13,481 nucleotides of DNA from an uncultured Clostridium sp. (GTDB lineage: Bacteria > Bacillota > Clostridia > Lachnospirales > Lachnospiraceae), in assembly GCA_900555045.1 (NCBI GenBank), contig USJW01000129.1, positions 1 through 13,481 of the forward strand. The letters are read 5' to 3'. Under the pieces are notes generated by a model. That model searched no databases, was not told the origin of the DNA, and was given only the letters and a program-made list of their open reading frames with translations. Position numbers and translations under genes: made by a program. Of this stretch, positions 7,298 through 13,481 are shown piece after piece (within the stretch, counting starts at the first letter, position 1; the number at the start of each line of letters is the position of its first letter).

Positions 7298-8452
7298 CTA
7301 AAGCATCTCGATAAACGCCGCGATCCGCGTCCCGATCTGTCCGCAGTCCGAGGTGGAGTAGTCGGTCTCCAGCTTCATGTAGGGAATTCCAAGTTCCTCC
7401 ACCATGCGTCCCATCTGGAACGCCTCCACGTTGAACGTGTGGCAGGCCTGGAGGACCACCTCGATCACGCCGTCCACATGGTACTTTTCGATCATGTTTC
7501 GGGTATTTGCCAGGCGGCCCTTGTTGGAGGTCATCACCGAGCAGTTGATCGCCAGGTAGCGGTCGGCGATGGCCCGCAGGATGTCGTCCGCGCGCTCGTC
7601 CACCAGCATCTGGTTGGTCCGCTCGCCGCTGCAGTCGTCCAGGCACACGATGACCCCGCCATTCTCCTCCACCACGGCTCCCACCTTCTGGATCACGCCG
7701 CCGGTGGGGCAGCCGGTGATCAGGATGCGCTTCGCCGACGCGAGCACCGGCCGCTCGCCAGCCTCGTAGGCGGCCTTCGCCTCCTCCACCCGGCTTCGGA
7801 TGTTCTCGATCTGCCGGTTCACGTCGAACGTGAAGGTTCCCTGCTGGAGGGCGATCATCATCTCGGTCCCCCGCATGGCCGCGGGCCTGCGCTCCTGGAG
7901 GCCGTACATGTCCAGGTATGCCTTTCGCAGCTCATTTCTGGTGTGGGCCGCCCGGCGCAGCGCCTCGTCCGTGATTTTGACGTCAAATTTCTCCTCCAGC
8001 TTTTCTTTAAACCGCTTCAGTTCCTCATACCAGATCTCCCGGTCGTACTCCCGCTCCTGGCTCTGGGGCAGGTGGAGCACGTAGGTCTCCTTGATCTCAT
8101 TTAGGAGCTCGTACATCTTTTTCTTCCCGTCGCAGGTGGTCTCGCCCACAATCAGGTCGGAGAAATAGGTGTAGGGGCACTTGTCCGAGTAGGCGAAGCC
8201 GTAGGTGCTCTTGATCAGCGGGCAGAGGTTCTTCGGCAGAACCTTCTCCGCGTCCGGGATCGTCTCGTTGCTGGTCCCGCACAGCCCCACGGACGCCACT
8301 CCCGCCGCGTCCAACAGCTCCAGCGGCGTGTAGGAACAGAGGCACCCCGCCAGTTTTCCGCCCTGGTCCTTAAACTCCTTGGCCTTCATAAATCCCTGTT
8401 TTCTCGCATCCACAAACTGATCAAATGTCTTTGGCAATTGATTATTTTCCAT
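7298..8452 (-). CDS. 2-hydroxyacyl-CoA dehydratase-like iron-sulfur protein, double-cubane-cluster type (YjiM-like)
   Basis: A 384-aa protein of the 2-hydroxyacyl-CoA dehydratase D-component family (HgdB/FldB/BcrC superfamily). Members carry an iron-sulfur cluster at the active site and receive electrons from an ATP-hydrolysing activator. Cysteines at 37, 39, 58, 77, 92 and 107 sit in the N-terminal half, in motifs such as GCLCSY, NLCPLIKSTYGFAYSDKCPY and ETTCDG. Those at 248, 270, 274, 304, 337 and 370 sit in the C-terminal half, for example TGCPTGG and QACHTFN. The gene is single, with no second dehydratase subunit and only an activator beside it. That arrangement matches E. coli yjiM/yjiL and the double-cubane cluster protein characterised from Carboxydothermus, which reduces small molecules such as acetylene in vitro. 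A CoA-ester dehydratase cannot be excluded. ATG 8452 follows AGGAAGG at five bases, and the gene sits 18 bases behind the activator gene. Confidence 0.85.
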   Translation of the reverse strand: MENNQLPKTFDQFVDARKQGFMKAKEFKDQGGKLAGCLCSYTPLELLDAAGVASVGLCGTSNETIPDAEKVLPKNLCPLIKSTYGFAYSDKCPYTYFSDLIVGETTCDGKKKMYELLNEIKETYVLHLPQSQEREYDREIWYEELKRFKEKLEEKFDVKITDEALRRAAHTRNELRKAYLDMYGLQERRPAAMRGTEMMIALQQGTFTFDVNRQIENIRSRVEEAKAAYEAGERPVLASAKRILITGCPTGGVIQKVGAVVEENGGVIVCLDDCSGERTNQMLVDERADDILRAIADRYLAINCSVMTSNKGRLANTRNMIEKYHVDGVIEVVLQACHTFNVEAFQMGRMVEELGIPYMKLETDYSTSDCGQIGTRIAAFIEML

Positions 8453-8470
8453 TTTTTACCTTCCTCTCCT

Positions 8471-9220
8471 CTACTCTGCCGCCAAAATCGCCGCGCCCAG
8501 CGCCCCCGCAAACCGGGCCATGGGCATGCTGGCCACCGGTTTTCCCAGGGCAAGGCTTAAGCGCTCTATGAGATACGCCTCCTCGCACAGCCCGCCGGTG
8601 AGAAAATAGGTTTCCCCCGGAACCTGGGCGATCAATTGGGCCACCTTCGTCACCACGGATTCGACCACCCCGAAGGCGATGTCCTCCCGGGACGTGCCTC
8701 TGCCAATCAGGCTGATCACCTCCGACTCCGCGAACACCGTGCACATGGAGCTGATGGTGACCCCGCTCCCCTTTGCCGCAAGCTTTGAGAGCTCCCTCTG
8801 GGTCAGGCCCAGCCGGTTGGTCATCACCTCCAGGAATTTCCCGGTCCCTGCGGAGCACTTGTCGTTCATGATAAATTTCATCACGCGGCCGTTTTTTAGG
8901 GAAATCCCCTTGGTGTCCTGGCCGCCGATATCGATGACCACGCCGTCCCTCTGAAACAGCGCCCACGCGCCCTTTCCGTGGCAGGTGATCTCCGTCACCG
9001 CCTGGTTCGCGTAGGGCACCGACACGCGGCCGTACCCCGTGGCCACGTACCGGGCGTTCTCCCGCGTGATTCCCTCTTTCTCCAGCGTGCGGTAGATCTC
9101 CTCAGCCGTCTGTCTGCTGGAAAATCCAGTCCCAAGCAGGATGGTCCGTTTGACGTCTCCGCCCTCCAGGACGACCGCCTTGGCCGCGCTGGAGCCGATG
9201 TCGATTCCCACCTGATACAT
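8471..9220 (-). CDS. ATP-dependent activator (BadF/BadG/BcrA/BcrD ATPase family; YjiL/HgdC-like)
   Basis: A 249-aa archerase-type ATPase of the acetate/sugar-kinase/Hsp70/actin fold. It uses ATP hydrolysis to push a low-potential electron into the partner iron-sulfur enzyme encoded just downstream. The phosphate-1 loop is GIDIGSSAAKAVV (residues 5-17). The phosphate-2 motif is IDIGGQDTKG (96-105). The family cysteine motif NDKCSAGTGKF has Cys122, and SSMCTVFAESEV carries Cys160. These two cysteines, one pair per subunit, should bridge a single [4Fe-4S] cluster across a homodimer. A C-terminal adenosine-type motif LTGGLCEEAYL lies near 207-217. An in-frame extension to 9280 is possible, but the GGGGAGG site just before ATG 9220 and the family N-terminus fix the shorter start. 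Length is normal for HgdC-like activators (about 250-260 aa). It is the first gene of the operon. Confidence 0.93.
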   Translation of the reverse strand: MYQVGIDIGSSAAKAVVLEGGDVKRTILLGTGFSSRQTAEEIYRTLEKEGITRENARYVATGYGRVSVPYANQAVTEITCHGKGAWALFQRDGVVIDIGGQDTKGISLKNGRVMKFIMNDKCSAGTGKFLEVMTNRLGLTQRELSKLAAKGSGVTISSMCTVFAESEVISLIGRGTSREDIAFGVVESVVTKVAQLIAQVPGETYFLTGGLCEEAYLIERLSLALGKPVASMPMARFAGALGAAILAAE

Positions 9221-9263
9221 TCCCGCTCCTCCCCTCTGTAATTCCAATGATTTCCTGATAAGA

Positions 9264-9294
9264 ATTGTACCACAGGGCATACCCCGATTTCCAA
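9264..9294 (-). promoter_or_regulatory. Candidate promoter of the activator/dehydratase operon
   Basis: On the minus strand TGG-TACAAT (9264-9272) forms an extended -10 element. A TTGGAA hexamer at 9289-9294 is a possible -35, although the 19-base spacer is long. Transcription would start near 9257, leaving about 36 bases to ATG 9220. The palindrome at 9320-9342 would then be centred near -74, a normal position for the recognition site of a LysR-type activator. Confidence 0.5.
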
Positions 9295-9319
9295 TTATTT
9301 ATTGATGATTTTATGTCCT

Positions 9320-9342
9320 ATTTATAGATATAATCTATAAAT
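9320..9342. promoter_or_regulatory. Near-perfect palindrome, probable LysR-regulator operator
   Basis: Ten-base arms ATTTATAGAT (9320-9329) and ATCTATAAAT (9333-9342) are exact inverted repeats around the three-base centre ATA. The inner part fits the T-N11-A pattern of LysR-type binding sites (ATAG-N7-CTAT). It lies between the divergent activator and LysR genes. It covers about -40 to -18 of the predicted lysR promoter and is centred near -74 of the divergent promoter. This is the classic layout in which a LysR protein represses itself and controls its neighbour. Confidence 0.7.
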
Positions 9343-9344
9343 CA

Positions 9345-9353
9345 TGGTATAAT
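9345..9353 (+). promoter_or_regulatory. Extended -10 of the LysR gene promoter
   Basis: TGG-TATAAT is a consensus extended -10 element on the plus strand. The expected start point is near 9360, about 30 bases before the LysR ATG at 9391. The -35 region is not consensus and coincides with the right half of the palindrome, so a bound regulator would block polymerase here. Confidence 0.65.
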
Positions 9354-9390
9354 TTTCCCAGAATCAACCAGCAAAGGATGGTAACACGAA

Positions 9391-10290
9391 ATGGAATTTA
9401 AACAGCTGGAAGCCTTTGTGGCGGTGGTGGACTACAACAGCTTCACCGAGGCCGCCCGGCGTCTCTTTTTGACACAGCCCACCGTCAGTGCCCACGTGAA
9501 GGCCCTGGAGAAGGAGCTGAACTCCCGCCTGATCATCCGCACCACCAAACAGTTCACCGTCACGGAGCGCGGATACCAGCTCTACGACTGCGCCGTCCAC
9601 ATGCTGAACATGCGCAGCCACTTGATCGAGGAGTTCACCGGAACCCAGCGGAAAATCATCGACCTAAGCGCCTCCACGATCCCCTCCTCCTACCTGCTGC
9701 CGGAGCTCTTAAACGAGTTCTCAAAGTTAGAGCCCCAGATCCACTTTCATGTCTGGCAGTCCGACAGCGCGGAGGCGGTCCAGAAGGTATTGCAGGGAAC
9801 CGTGGATTTCGGCCTGGTGGGCACCAAGACGGACGACCCCGACTGCGTCTTTCTCCCGTTCTGCCAGGACTCCTTAGTCATCACCACGCCCGTCAATGAA
9901 CACTATTTAAGCCTTAAGGACCGGGGCGCCGCCTTCCGCGACTTCTGCCGGGAGCCCTTCATCCTGCGGGAGAGCGGCTCGGGGACCAAGAAGGAGATGG
10001 ACCTGTTCCTGGAGGAGAACCATGTAAGCGCCGCCGACCTAAATGTGGTGGCCTGCATGAACGACCTGGAGTCCATCAAAAAGTCCATCGCCTCCGGGCT
10101 GGGCGTGTCCATCCTGTCGGCGTGCTCGGTCCGGGACCTGGAAAAAACAAGGCAGGTCCTCCTGTTTCCACTGGGAGAATCTGCCAAAAAACGCACCTTC
10201 TACATCGCCTACAACCGCCACCGGATTTTAAAGCCATATGTGGAGCGATTTTTGAAGTTTGTGCAGAGGTATTACGGGGCGGGGTTATAG
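9391..10290 (+). CDS. LysR-family transcriptional regulator
   Basis: A 299-aa LysR-type regulator of normal length. Residues 1-60 are the winged helix-turn-helix, with the family signature in SFTEAARRLFLTQPTVSAHV (residues 17-36) and the wing around TERG. Residues about 88-295 form the two-lobed effector domain. The STIPSSYLLPELLNEF segment and the ILRESGSGTK segment resemble the CysB/CysL-like branch, whose members often sense small anions or metabolites. The effector here is unknown. The ATG follows AAAGGATGG at about nine bases. The gene is divergent from the activator/dehydratase operon across a 170-base gap with a palindromic operator candidate, so that operon is its most likely target. 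Its stop codon touches a coding-like remnant on the other strand. Confidence 0.93.
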   Translation: MEFKQLEAFVAVVDYNSFTEAARRLFLTQPTVSAHVKALEKELNSRLIIRTTKQFTVTERGYQLYDCAVHMLNMRSHLIEEFTGTQRKIIDLSASTIPSSYLLPELLNEFSKLEPQIHFHVWQSDSAEAVQKVLQGTVDFGLVGTKTDDPDCVFLPFCQDSLVITTPVNEHYLSLKDRGAAFRDFCREPFILRESGSGTKKEMDLFLEENHVSAADLNVVACMNDLESIKKSIASGLGVSILSACSVRDLEKTRQVLLFPLGESAKKRTFYIAYNRHRILKPYVERFLKFVQRYYGAGL

Positions 10291-10443
10291 GGCGGTCGGG
10301 GAGTGGAACTGCTCATAGTGCCGGATCATAAGCTCCGCCAGGAGGCCAAGGGAGGAGCGCAGGCCCGTGCGCTCCACTTCTCCGACCTGATTGACTTGGG
10401 TTTTGTCTGCCGCTCCCACGGGCGCATGGCCGCGGATATCCGG
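10285..10443 (-). pseudogene. Coding-like 52-codon tail directly after the membrane-protein stop
   Basis: After the TGA at 10444-10446 the same minus-strand frame stays open for 52 codons to a TAA at 10285-10287, next to the LysR stop. The last 30 codons have strong G/C third-position bias. They encode an amphipathic helix-like stretch (TGLRSSLGLLAELMIRHYEQ). No ribosome binding site precedes any start codon in it. The membrane protein itself seems to end naturally at its fourth transmembrane helix, so this is more likely the C-terminal remnant of another lost gene than a read-through extension. I do not recognise the family; it could also be a chance open frame. Confidence 0.3.
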
Positions 10444-11319
10444 TCAGAAAATCCCCGGGATCCATCTGGCGATCCCCATGCCGCCGATGAACGAGACAAG
10501 ATTGGCGACTGCTGCGTAGAGGACAATTCTCTTTTTGGAAATGCAGACAGCGCTGCGCTTGGGGAACAGCGCGAGATATGCCGCCGCCTCCACCGCCAGA
10601 ACGGCGATTTCGAGCAGCACATAAAATGCGACAAAGCTGCCGCTTCCCTGGCTGTAATTGATCCAATTTAAAAGGACATTGAGTCCGATCTGTGTCACGA
10701 TATTGACGCCCAAAATGGTTGTGATAAGCTTTTTCTGCCGCAGGCCAAACAGCAGGGCGACCCCCAGCTCCAGCAGGATTGTGATCACAATGCGGCAGAC
10801 TAGCGAAACCATCTCCCACATGTAATTGTAGCTCTCCTCCGCCGCGATGACCGTGCCCACGTCGCCGATCCCGACGCCGTCCATGTCCACCGTGAAATAG
10901 CTGTCAAAGGCGTACCGCTCACAGATGCCGCTGACCGCGAATGTGTCGAGCTTTGGATAGTACAGAAGGATCTTGAAGCTGGACGGAGGGTAGTATGCCC
11001 AGTCTAGCTGTTTGCTCTCGCTACACAGCCAACTTCTCTGGAGAAAGTAGTAGCCGTCCGCATCCTCGTAATCCACAAACGCCTGCCAGATTTCCATATC
11101 TTGTCCGGGGTAAATGTGCTCAGGGTTTCCGTCCCAGGCGGAAGCCGGGCCGGTGGATTCTGTCCGGGAGAGCAGCGTGCCGTAGCACACCTCGTCCCCC
11201 ATATTTTCAAAGGTGATGTGAACCGACGGCTTGGGCCCCATATCAGCCCGCGCCGTCGCGGGAAACAGCATAAAAACCATCAGAAGACAAATCAACAATC
11301 TATGGAATTTTTGTTTCAT
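10444..11319 (-). CDS. Signal-peptide-bearing membrane protein of unknown function
   Basis: A 291-aa predicted membrane protein. The N-terminus (KQKFHRLLICLLMVFMLFPA then TARADMG) is a signal peptide with a likely cut after ARA. Residues about 25-155 form an extracytoplasmic domain beginning DMGPKPSV and rich in Tyr, Asp and Trp. Four hydrophobic segments follow: near MVSLVCRIVITILLELGVAL, LITTILGVNIVTQIGLNVLL, FVAFYVLLEIAVLAVEAAAY and VLYAAVANLVSFIGGMGIA. It ends at PGIF. I cannot assign a function. The ATG at 11319 overlaps the stop of the DJ-1-type gene as ATGA, with GGAG eight bases upstream inside that gene, so the two are translationally coupled. An in-frame GTG at 11328 is less likely because it lies within the coupling region. 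It is the last gene of the cluster. Confidence 0.85.
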   Translation of the reverse strand: MKQKFHRLLICLLMVFMLFPATARADMGPKPSVHITFENMGDEVCYGTLLSRTESTGPASAWDGNPEHIYPGQDMEIWQAFVDYEDADGYYFLQRSWLCSESKQLDWAYYPPSSFKILLYYPKLDTFAVSGICERYAFDSYFTVDMDGVGIGDVGTVIAAEESYNYMWEMVSLVCRIVITILLELGVALLFGLRQKKLITTILGVNIVTQIGLNVLLNWINYSQGSGSFVAFYVLLEIAVLAVEAAAYLALFPKRSAVCISKKRIVLYAAVANLVSFIGGMGIARWIPGIF

Positions 11320-11933
11320 AGGTTCCACTCCATCGCGTCCTCCGGCATGGCCGCCTTATAACACCCCAGTTTATGCAGATTGTACCACCCCTGAATTTTC
11401 TCATCGGGCGCGGCCTTTACAGCCAGCAGCACCTCCCTTGCAAATTCCAGGGCAGCCGTGCCGTTTGCTGTAATTACATTTTTGTCGCTGACCGCCTGCT
11501 CCATCATGTACTGGCTTTCCCCGGTATAGGCCCCGCCCGCCCACTGCTTTAAGTCGTCCAGGTCGTTGCTCGTGTGCCTCACATGGTTGAGCGCGCCGAT
11601 CGTCCCGAGGAATGCGGAGGCATCGCAGATTCCGCCCAATATCTTTCCATCTGAAAGGCACTTTTCCACCAGGAGCTTGACCGCTCCGGCCTCCGGATTC
11701 CTCCAGGACATTCCTCCGACTAAAATTAACGCTTCATAGTCAGACGGGACCGCGTCAATCCTGTAATCGGGCTTCACACGAAAACCGCCGATGGATGTAA
11801 CCATCTCGGTTGTCAAAGATACCGTCTTAACCTCAAACTGCCCGTTTCCCAGCATATAGAGCGCGGAGGAGAGATAAGCCGCCTCCCAATCCGCGTACTG
11901 CTCCAATATGACAAATAAAATCTGCTTTTTCAC
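11316..11933 (-). CDS. DJ-1/PfpI family protein (class I glutamine amidotransferase-like)
   Basis: A 205-aa protein of the DJ-1/PfpI superfamily, which includes chaperone- or hydrolase-like enzymes and amidase-related proteins. The nucleophile elbow is GGICDASAFLG, with Cys103. The acidic residue often paired with it is Glu17 in YADWEAAY. The LILVGGMSW strand-loop near residue 69 is also typical. The start is GTG at 11933 with GGGAG six bases upstream; there is no ATG nearby. The protein resembles the putative intracellular protease or amidase annotated in many Firmicutes, but no substrate can be inferred. It is followed by an ATGA overlap into the membrane protein, and preceded by a 78-base gap after the nucleotide-binding-like gene. 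Confidence 0.9.
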   Translation of the reverse strand: MKKQILFVILEQYADWEAAYLSSALYMLGNGQFEVKTVSLTTEMVTSIGGFRVKPDYRIDAVPSDYEALILVGGMSWRNPEAGAVKLLVEKCLSDGKILGGICDASAFLGTIGALNHVRHTSNDLDDLKQWAGGAYTGESQYMMEQAVSDKNVITANGTAALEFAREVLLAVKAAPDEKIQGWYNLHKLGCYKAAMPEDAMEWNL

Positions 11934-11990
11934 TGCGTTCTCCCTTCTTTTTCCAGATACAGGGGCCCGATCGACCCCCAGGTTTCCAGC

Positions 11991-12019
11991 CCTGGCTGAC
12001 AGGGGCCTGGCTTACAGGG
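11991..12019. repeat. Short tandem duplication at the end of the upstream gene
   Basis: Two adjacent near-identical units on the plus strand, CCTGGCTGACAGGGG (11991-12005) and CCTGGCTTACAGGG (12006-12019), differ by one substitution and one missing base. The second covers the stop codon of the small nucleotide-binding-like gene. It looks like a recent local slippage duplication. Confidence 0.6.
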
Positions 12020-12314
12020 CATACTGAGAATGAATGATAATTTCCTTCCCATTTGCCCTGGCATATTCCATTTCTTTTTTTGTCGCGTCGCCGATGGACC
12101 CTCCGATATCCACGACGTATATGGCATCTGAAAGATCGATTCTTTTAAGCTGCGCCTCCTCCAAAACCGCCCGGTCGGCAGATGTCAATTCCTCTTTCTT
12201 CAAGCCATAAATGCACTGCAATACATTCAATCCGTGCCTCACTTCCAGTTCAAATGCGATCCTCTGCATCTCCTTTTCAAATTTCATACTGCCACAAATC
12301 GTAACCGTTCTCAT
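12012..12314 (-). CDS. Small Rossmann-like protein, nucleoside 2-deoxyribosyltransferase/DUF4406-like
   Basis: A 100-aa protein opening with VTICGSMKF (residues 4-12). This strand-loop with a GSM motif is typical of the nucleoside 2-deoxyribosyltransferase-like and DUF4406 group of small nucleotide-binding folds. A second conserved-looking block, LSDAIYVVDIGGSIGDATKK then EMEYA (61-85), matches the region where these proteins bind the ribosyl moiety and keep a catalytic acid. True 2-deoxyribosyltransferases are about 150 aa, so this is a short member and activity is uncertain. ATG 12314 follows AGGGGAAAGG. It starts 15 bases after the preceding gene ends, so the two should share a transcript. 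Confidence 0.75.
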   Translation of the reverse strand: MRTVTICGSMKFEKEMQRIAFELEVRHGLNVLQCIYGLKKEELTSADRAVLEEAQLKRIDLSDAIYVVDIGGSIGDATKKEMEYARANGKEIIIHSQYAL

Positions 12315-12329
12315 TCCCTTTCCCCTCGC

Positions 12330-12989
12330 TTATCGCATGCTCTCAAAAAGCGCCTCAAACACCGCCTGCGTTTCTTCGCTCATTTTGCGGGTAAAGCCGG
12401 CAATCGAAACCGTGGTCAGTTCTCCCCTGGCGTTTACCCTCAGCGGCTTTTGCTTTGACTTAACAGGGCCAAACAGCAGTGTGGATATGACCTCCTTTGG
12501 AATAGGCCGCGGGCCGATGGCGGAGCCGTGCGTTCCACTTGCCGCAGTCATTGCACAGCAGTTGAAGGGCTCCTGGTGACATAAATGCAAGATGGGTTTT
12601 GGCAAAGGTATTATATGGACCCCTTGGGGTAAATCCTCCTTCTTTTTGACCAGACCCTCGGCGGTGGAGTACATGATCGTCTCTAAATTGCGGTATGGCT
12701 TTTCCTCCACAGCGATTCCCTCGGGAACAAGGGCGCCGAAACGCTCTCCGGTCTCCCGCAGAAGGTAGTCCAGGGCAGGCTCCACCTGTTCCACCGGAAG
12801 CCGCGCAAGGACGGTCAGTACACCGTTGTCTAACGTCACCGGGTAGATGATGTCCCCTGATTTCACGCTGTCAATGGAGGGCATCTTTGTGTGAATACTT
12901 CCAAATACCACCTGAATGGGGCCTGTGTCCCTGGCCTTCTCCAGCTTTTTTACCTGTTCCTTGGGCCAATATGTTATATATCCAGCCAT
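12330..12989 (-). CDS. Hypothetical protein with PUA/ASCH-like N-terminus and Cys/His motif
   Basis: A 219-aa soluble protein that I do not recognise. Residues 1-65 (MAGYITYWPKEQ, then VVFGSIHTKMPSIDSVKSGD and a beta strand) have the look of a small PUA- or ASCH-type beta barrel, where a 'K/SGD' turn and short strands are common. This is a weak resemblance only. Residues 135-154 hold a Cys/His group, HLCHQEPFNCC plus a later His, which might bind metal. The rest is mixed and ends in a helix. The start is ATG 12989, with AGGTGA five bases upstream. A GTG at 12998 lies inside that ribosome binding site and is rejected. It appears to be the first gene of a four-gene minus-strand cluster. Confidence 0.75.
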   Translation of the reverse strand: MAGYITYWPKEQVKKLEKARDTGPIQVVFGSIHTKMPSIDSVKSGDIIYPVTLDNGVLTVLARLPVEQVEPALDYLLRETGERFGALVPEGIAVEEKPYRNLETIMYSTAEGLVKKKEDLPQGVHIIPLPKPILHLCHQEPFNCCAMTAASGTHGSAIGPRPIPKEVISTLLFGPVKSKQKPLRVNARGELTTVSIAGFTRKMSEETQAVFEALFESMR

Positions 12990-13022
12990 GATATTCACCT
13001 CTTCCGCTTCTGATTTTCCAGC

Positions 13023-13208
13023 TCATACAGCTGGGCAAATTAATAAGACTCTGTTTTCTCCAAGCGCACGGCAGACAGGGTGGGCGAAAATCACTTCTGA
13101 TTGCGCCTCTGCCCAGCTCTCCGACAGGAACCGTGCTACCTTTGGTAAATGACGACTGTCTCCTGCTCTTTCTGGGACGATGACAGATCGCACAACGTGC
13201 AGATGTAC
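13023..13208 (-). pseudogene. Out-of-frame coding-like remnant (61 codons) upstream of the four-gene cluster
   Basis: Directly after an in-frame TGA, a minus-strand frame stays open for 61 codons and ends at TGA 13023-13025, 33 bases before ATG 12989. The stretch SRHLPKVARFLSESWAEAQS followed by EVIF and VLLICPAV looks protein-like. The only start codon near the front (GTG at 13193) has no ribosome binding site, so it reads as the C-terminal end of a lost gene. The family is unknown, and a chance open frame is possible. Confidence 0.3.
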
Positions 13209-13420
13209 TCATACATTGGCGTTACTCCCCATAAGAGAATTCGATATCGATCTGCCTGTTCACCACATCGGTGCTGCCTCATTCCGTCTATGCCGATAAA
13301 CGTCTCGTTTTCGCCAACCTTTTGCACGCAATCCTTTGAAATATATGATGGAAGCTCATTAAGCAAGTTTTTTGAAACAACCACCTCATAAAAATATTTT
13401 ATAATCTCTTTATTGTTCAT
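13136..13420 (-). pseudogene. Truncated SnoaL-like (ester cyclase / NTF2-fold) gene
   Basis: ATG 13420 has GGAG seven bases upstream. The first 50 codons (MNNKEIIKYFYEVVVSKNLL, later PSYISKDCV and IGIDGMRQH) match the N-terminal third of SnoaL-like polyketide-cyclase or ester-cyclase proteins. These have an NTF2-type cone fold and usually 125-145 residues. After the Gln-His near 13271 the resemblance stops. The frame runs on for 44 unrelated, Cys-rich codons to a stop at 13136, so the catalytic cone is missing. The N-terminal part is much richer in A/T than the rest of the window, which suggests foreign origin. A shifted frame starting at 13272 reads like the end of another protein, so a deletion junction is likely. 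The product is probably non-functional. Confidence 0.6.
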
Positions 13421-13481
13421 GGTACATCTCCAAAATAAATTCAAATTTTTCAAAAACAATTCCTTATGAGAAATGCTCACT

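Noticed and set aside
13421..13480. Longer start of the SnoaL-like gene reaching the window edge
   Set aside because: ATG 13420 has a clear GGAG site and gives the family N-terminus; the extra 20 codons read as an AT-rich promoter region.

Overview
The window is chromosomal DNA from a fairly GC-rich Firmicute. Lachnospiraceae or a neighbouring clostridial family is most likely. This is inferred from purine-rich GGAGG-type ribosome binding sites before almost every gene, extended -10 (TGn-TATAAT-like) promoters, strong G/C bias at third codon positions, and an oxygen-sensitive 2-hydroxyacyl-CoA dehydratase-type enzyme with its activator. I see no tRNA, rRNA, CRISPR array, insertion sequence or phage gene.

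Layout. (1) 29-1054 (+): a LacI-type regulator, followed by a hairpin (1060-1105) shared with the converging gene. (2) 1134-7075, all on the minus strand and read from right to left: a full-length Lhr-type helicase (start 7075), a Nudix hydrolase (start 2728) and a Cys-rich protein of unknown function (start 1928). A 13-bp tandem repeat array lies between the last two, and a 24-bp repeat lies inside the helicase gene. (3) 7228-9220 (-): an iron-sulfur 2-hydroxyacyl-CoA dehydratase-like protein and its ATP-dependent activator, closed by a clear intrinsic terminator. The pair resembles the single-subunit double-cubane cluster protein and its reductase (E. coli YjiM/YjiL type). (4) 9221-9390: a divergent control region with a near-perfect palindrome, placed to serve both the activator operon and the LysR gene. 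(5) 9391-10290 (+): the LysR-type regulator. (6) 10444-12989 (-): a compact four-gene cluster, in transcription order an unknown Cys/His-containing protein, a small nucleotide-binding-like protein, a DJ-1/PfpI-family protein and a signal-peptide-bearing membrane protein. The last two overlap by an ATGA. (7) 13023-13420 (-): a gene-decay zone with an AT-rich, truncated SnoaL-like gene and out-of-frame coding remnants.

How the parts work together. The best-supported functional unit is the LysR regulator, the palindrome and the activator/dehydratase pair. It looks like a self-contained redox module, with an ATP-driven electron-donating activator and a catalytic iron-sulfur partner, under one dedicated regulator. 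The absence of a CoA-transferase, a second dehydratase subunit or an acyl-CoA dehydrogenase beside it argues against a standard amino-acid fermentation operon. The helicase and Nudix genes may form a nucleic-acid and nucleotide maintenance transcript. The right-hand cluster has no assignable pathway. Nothing in the window is an obvious new defence or mobile system. The most promising items are the double-cubane-type pair with its control region, and the tandem repeats and decayed gene ends.
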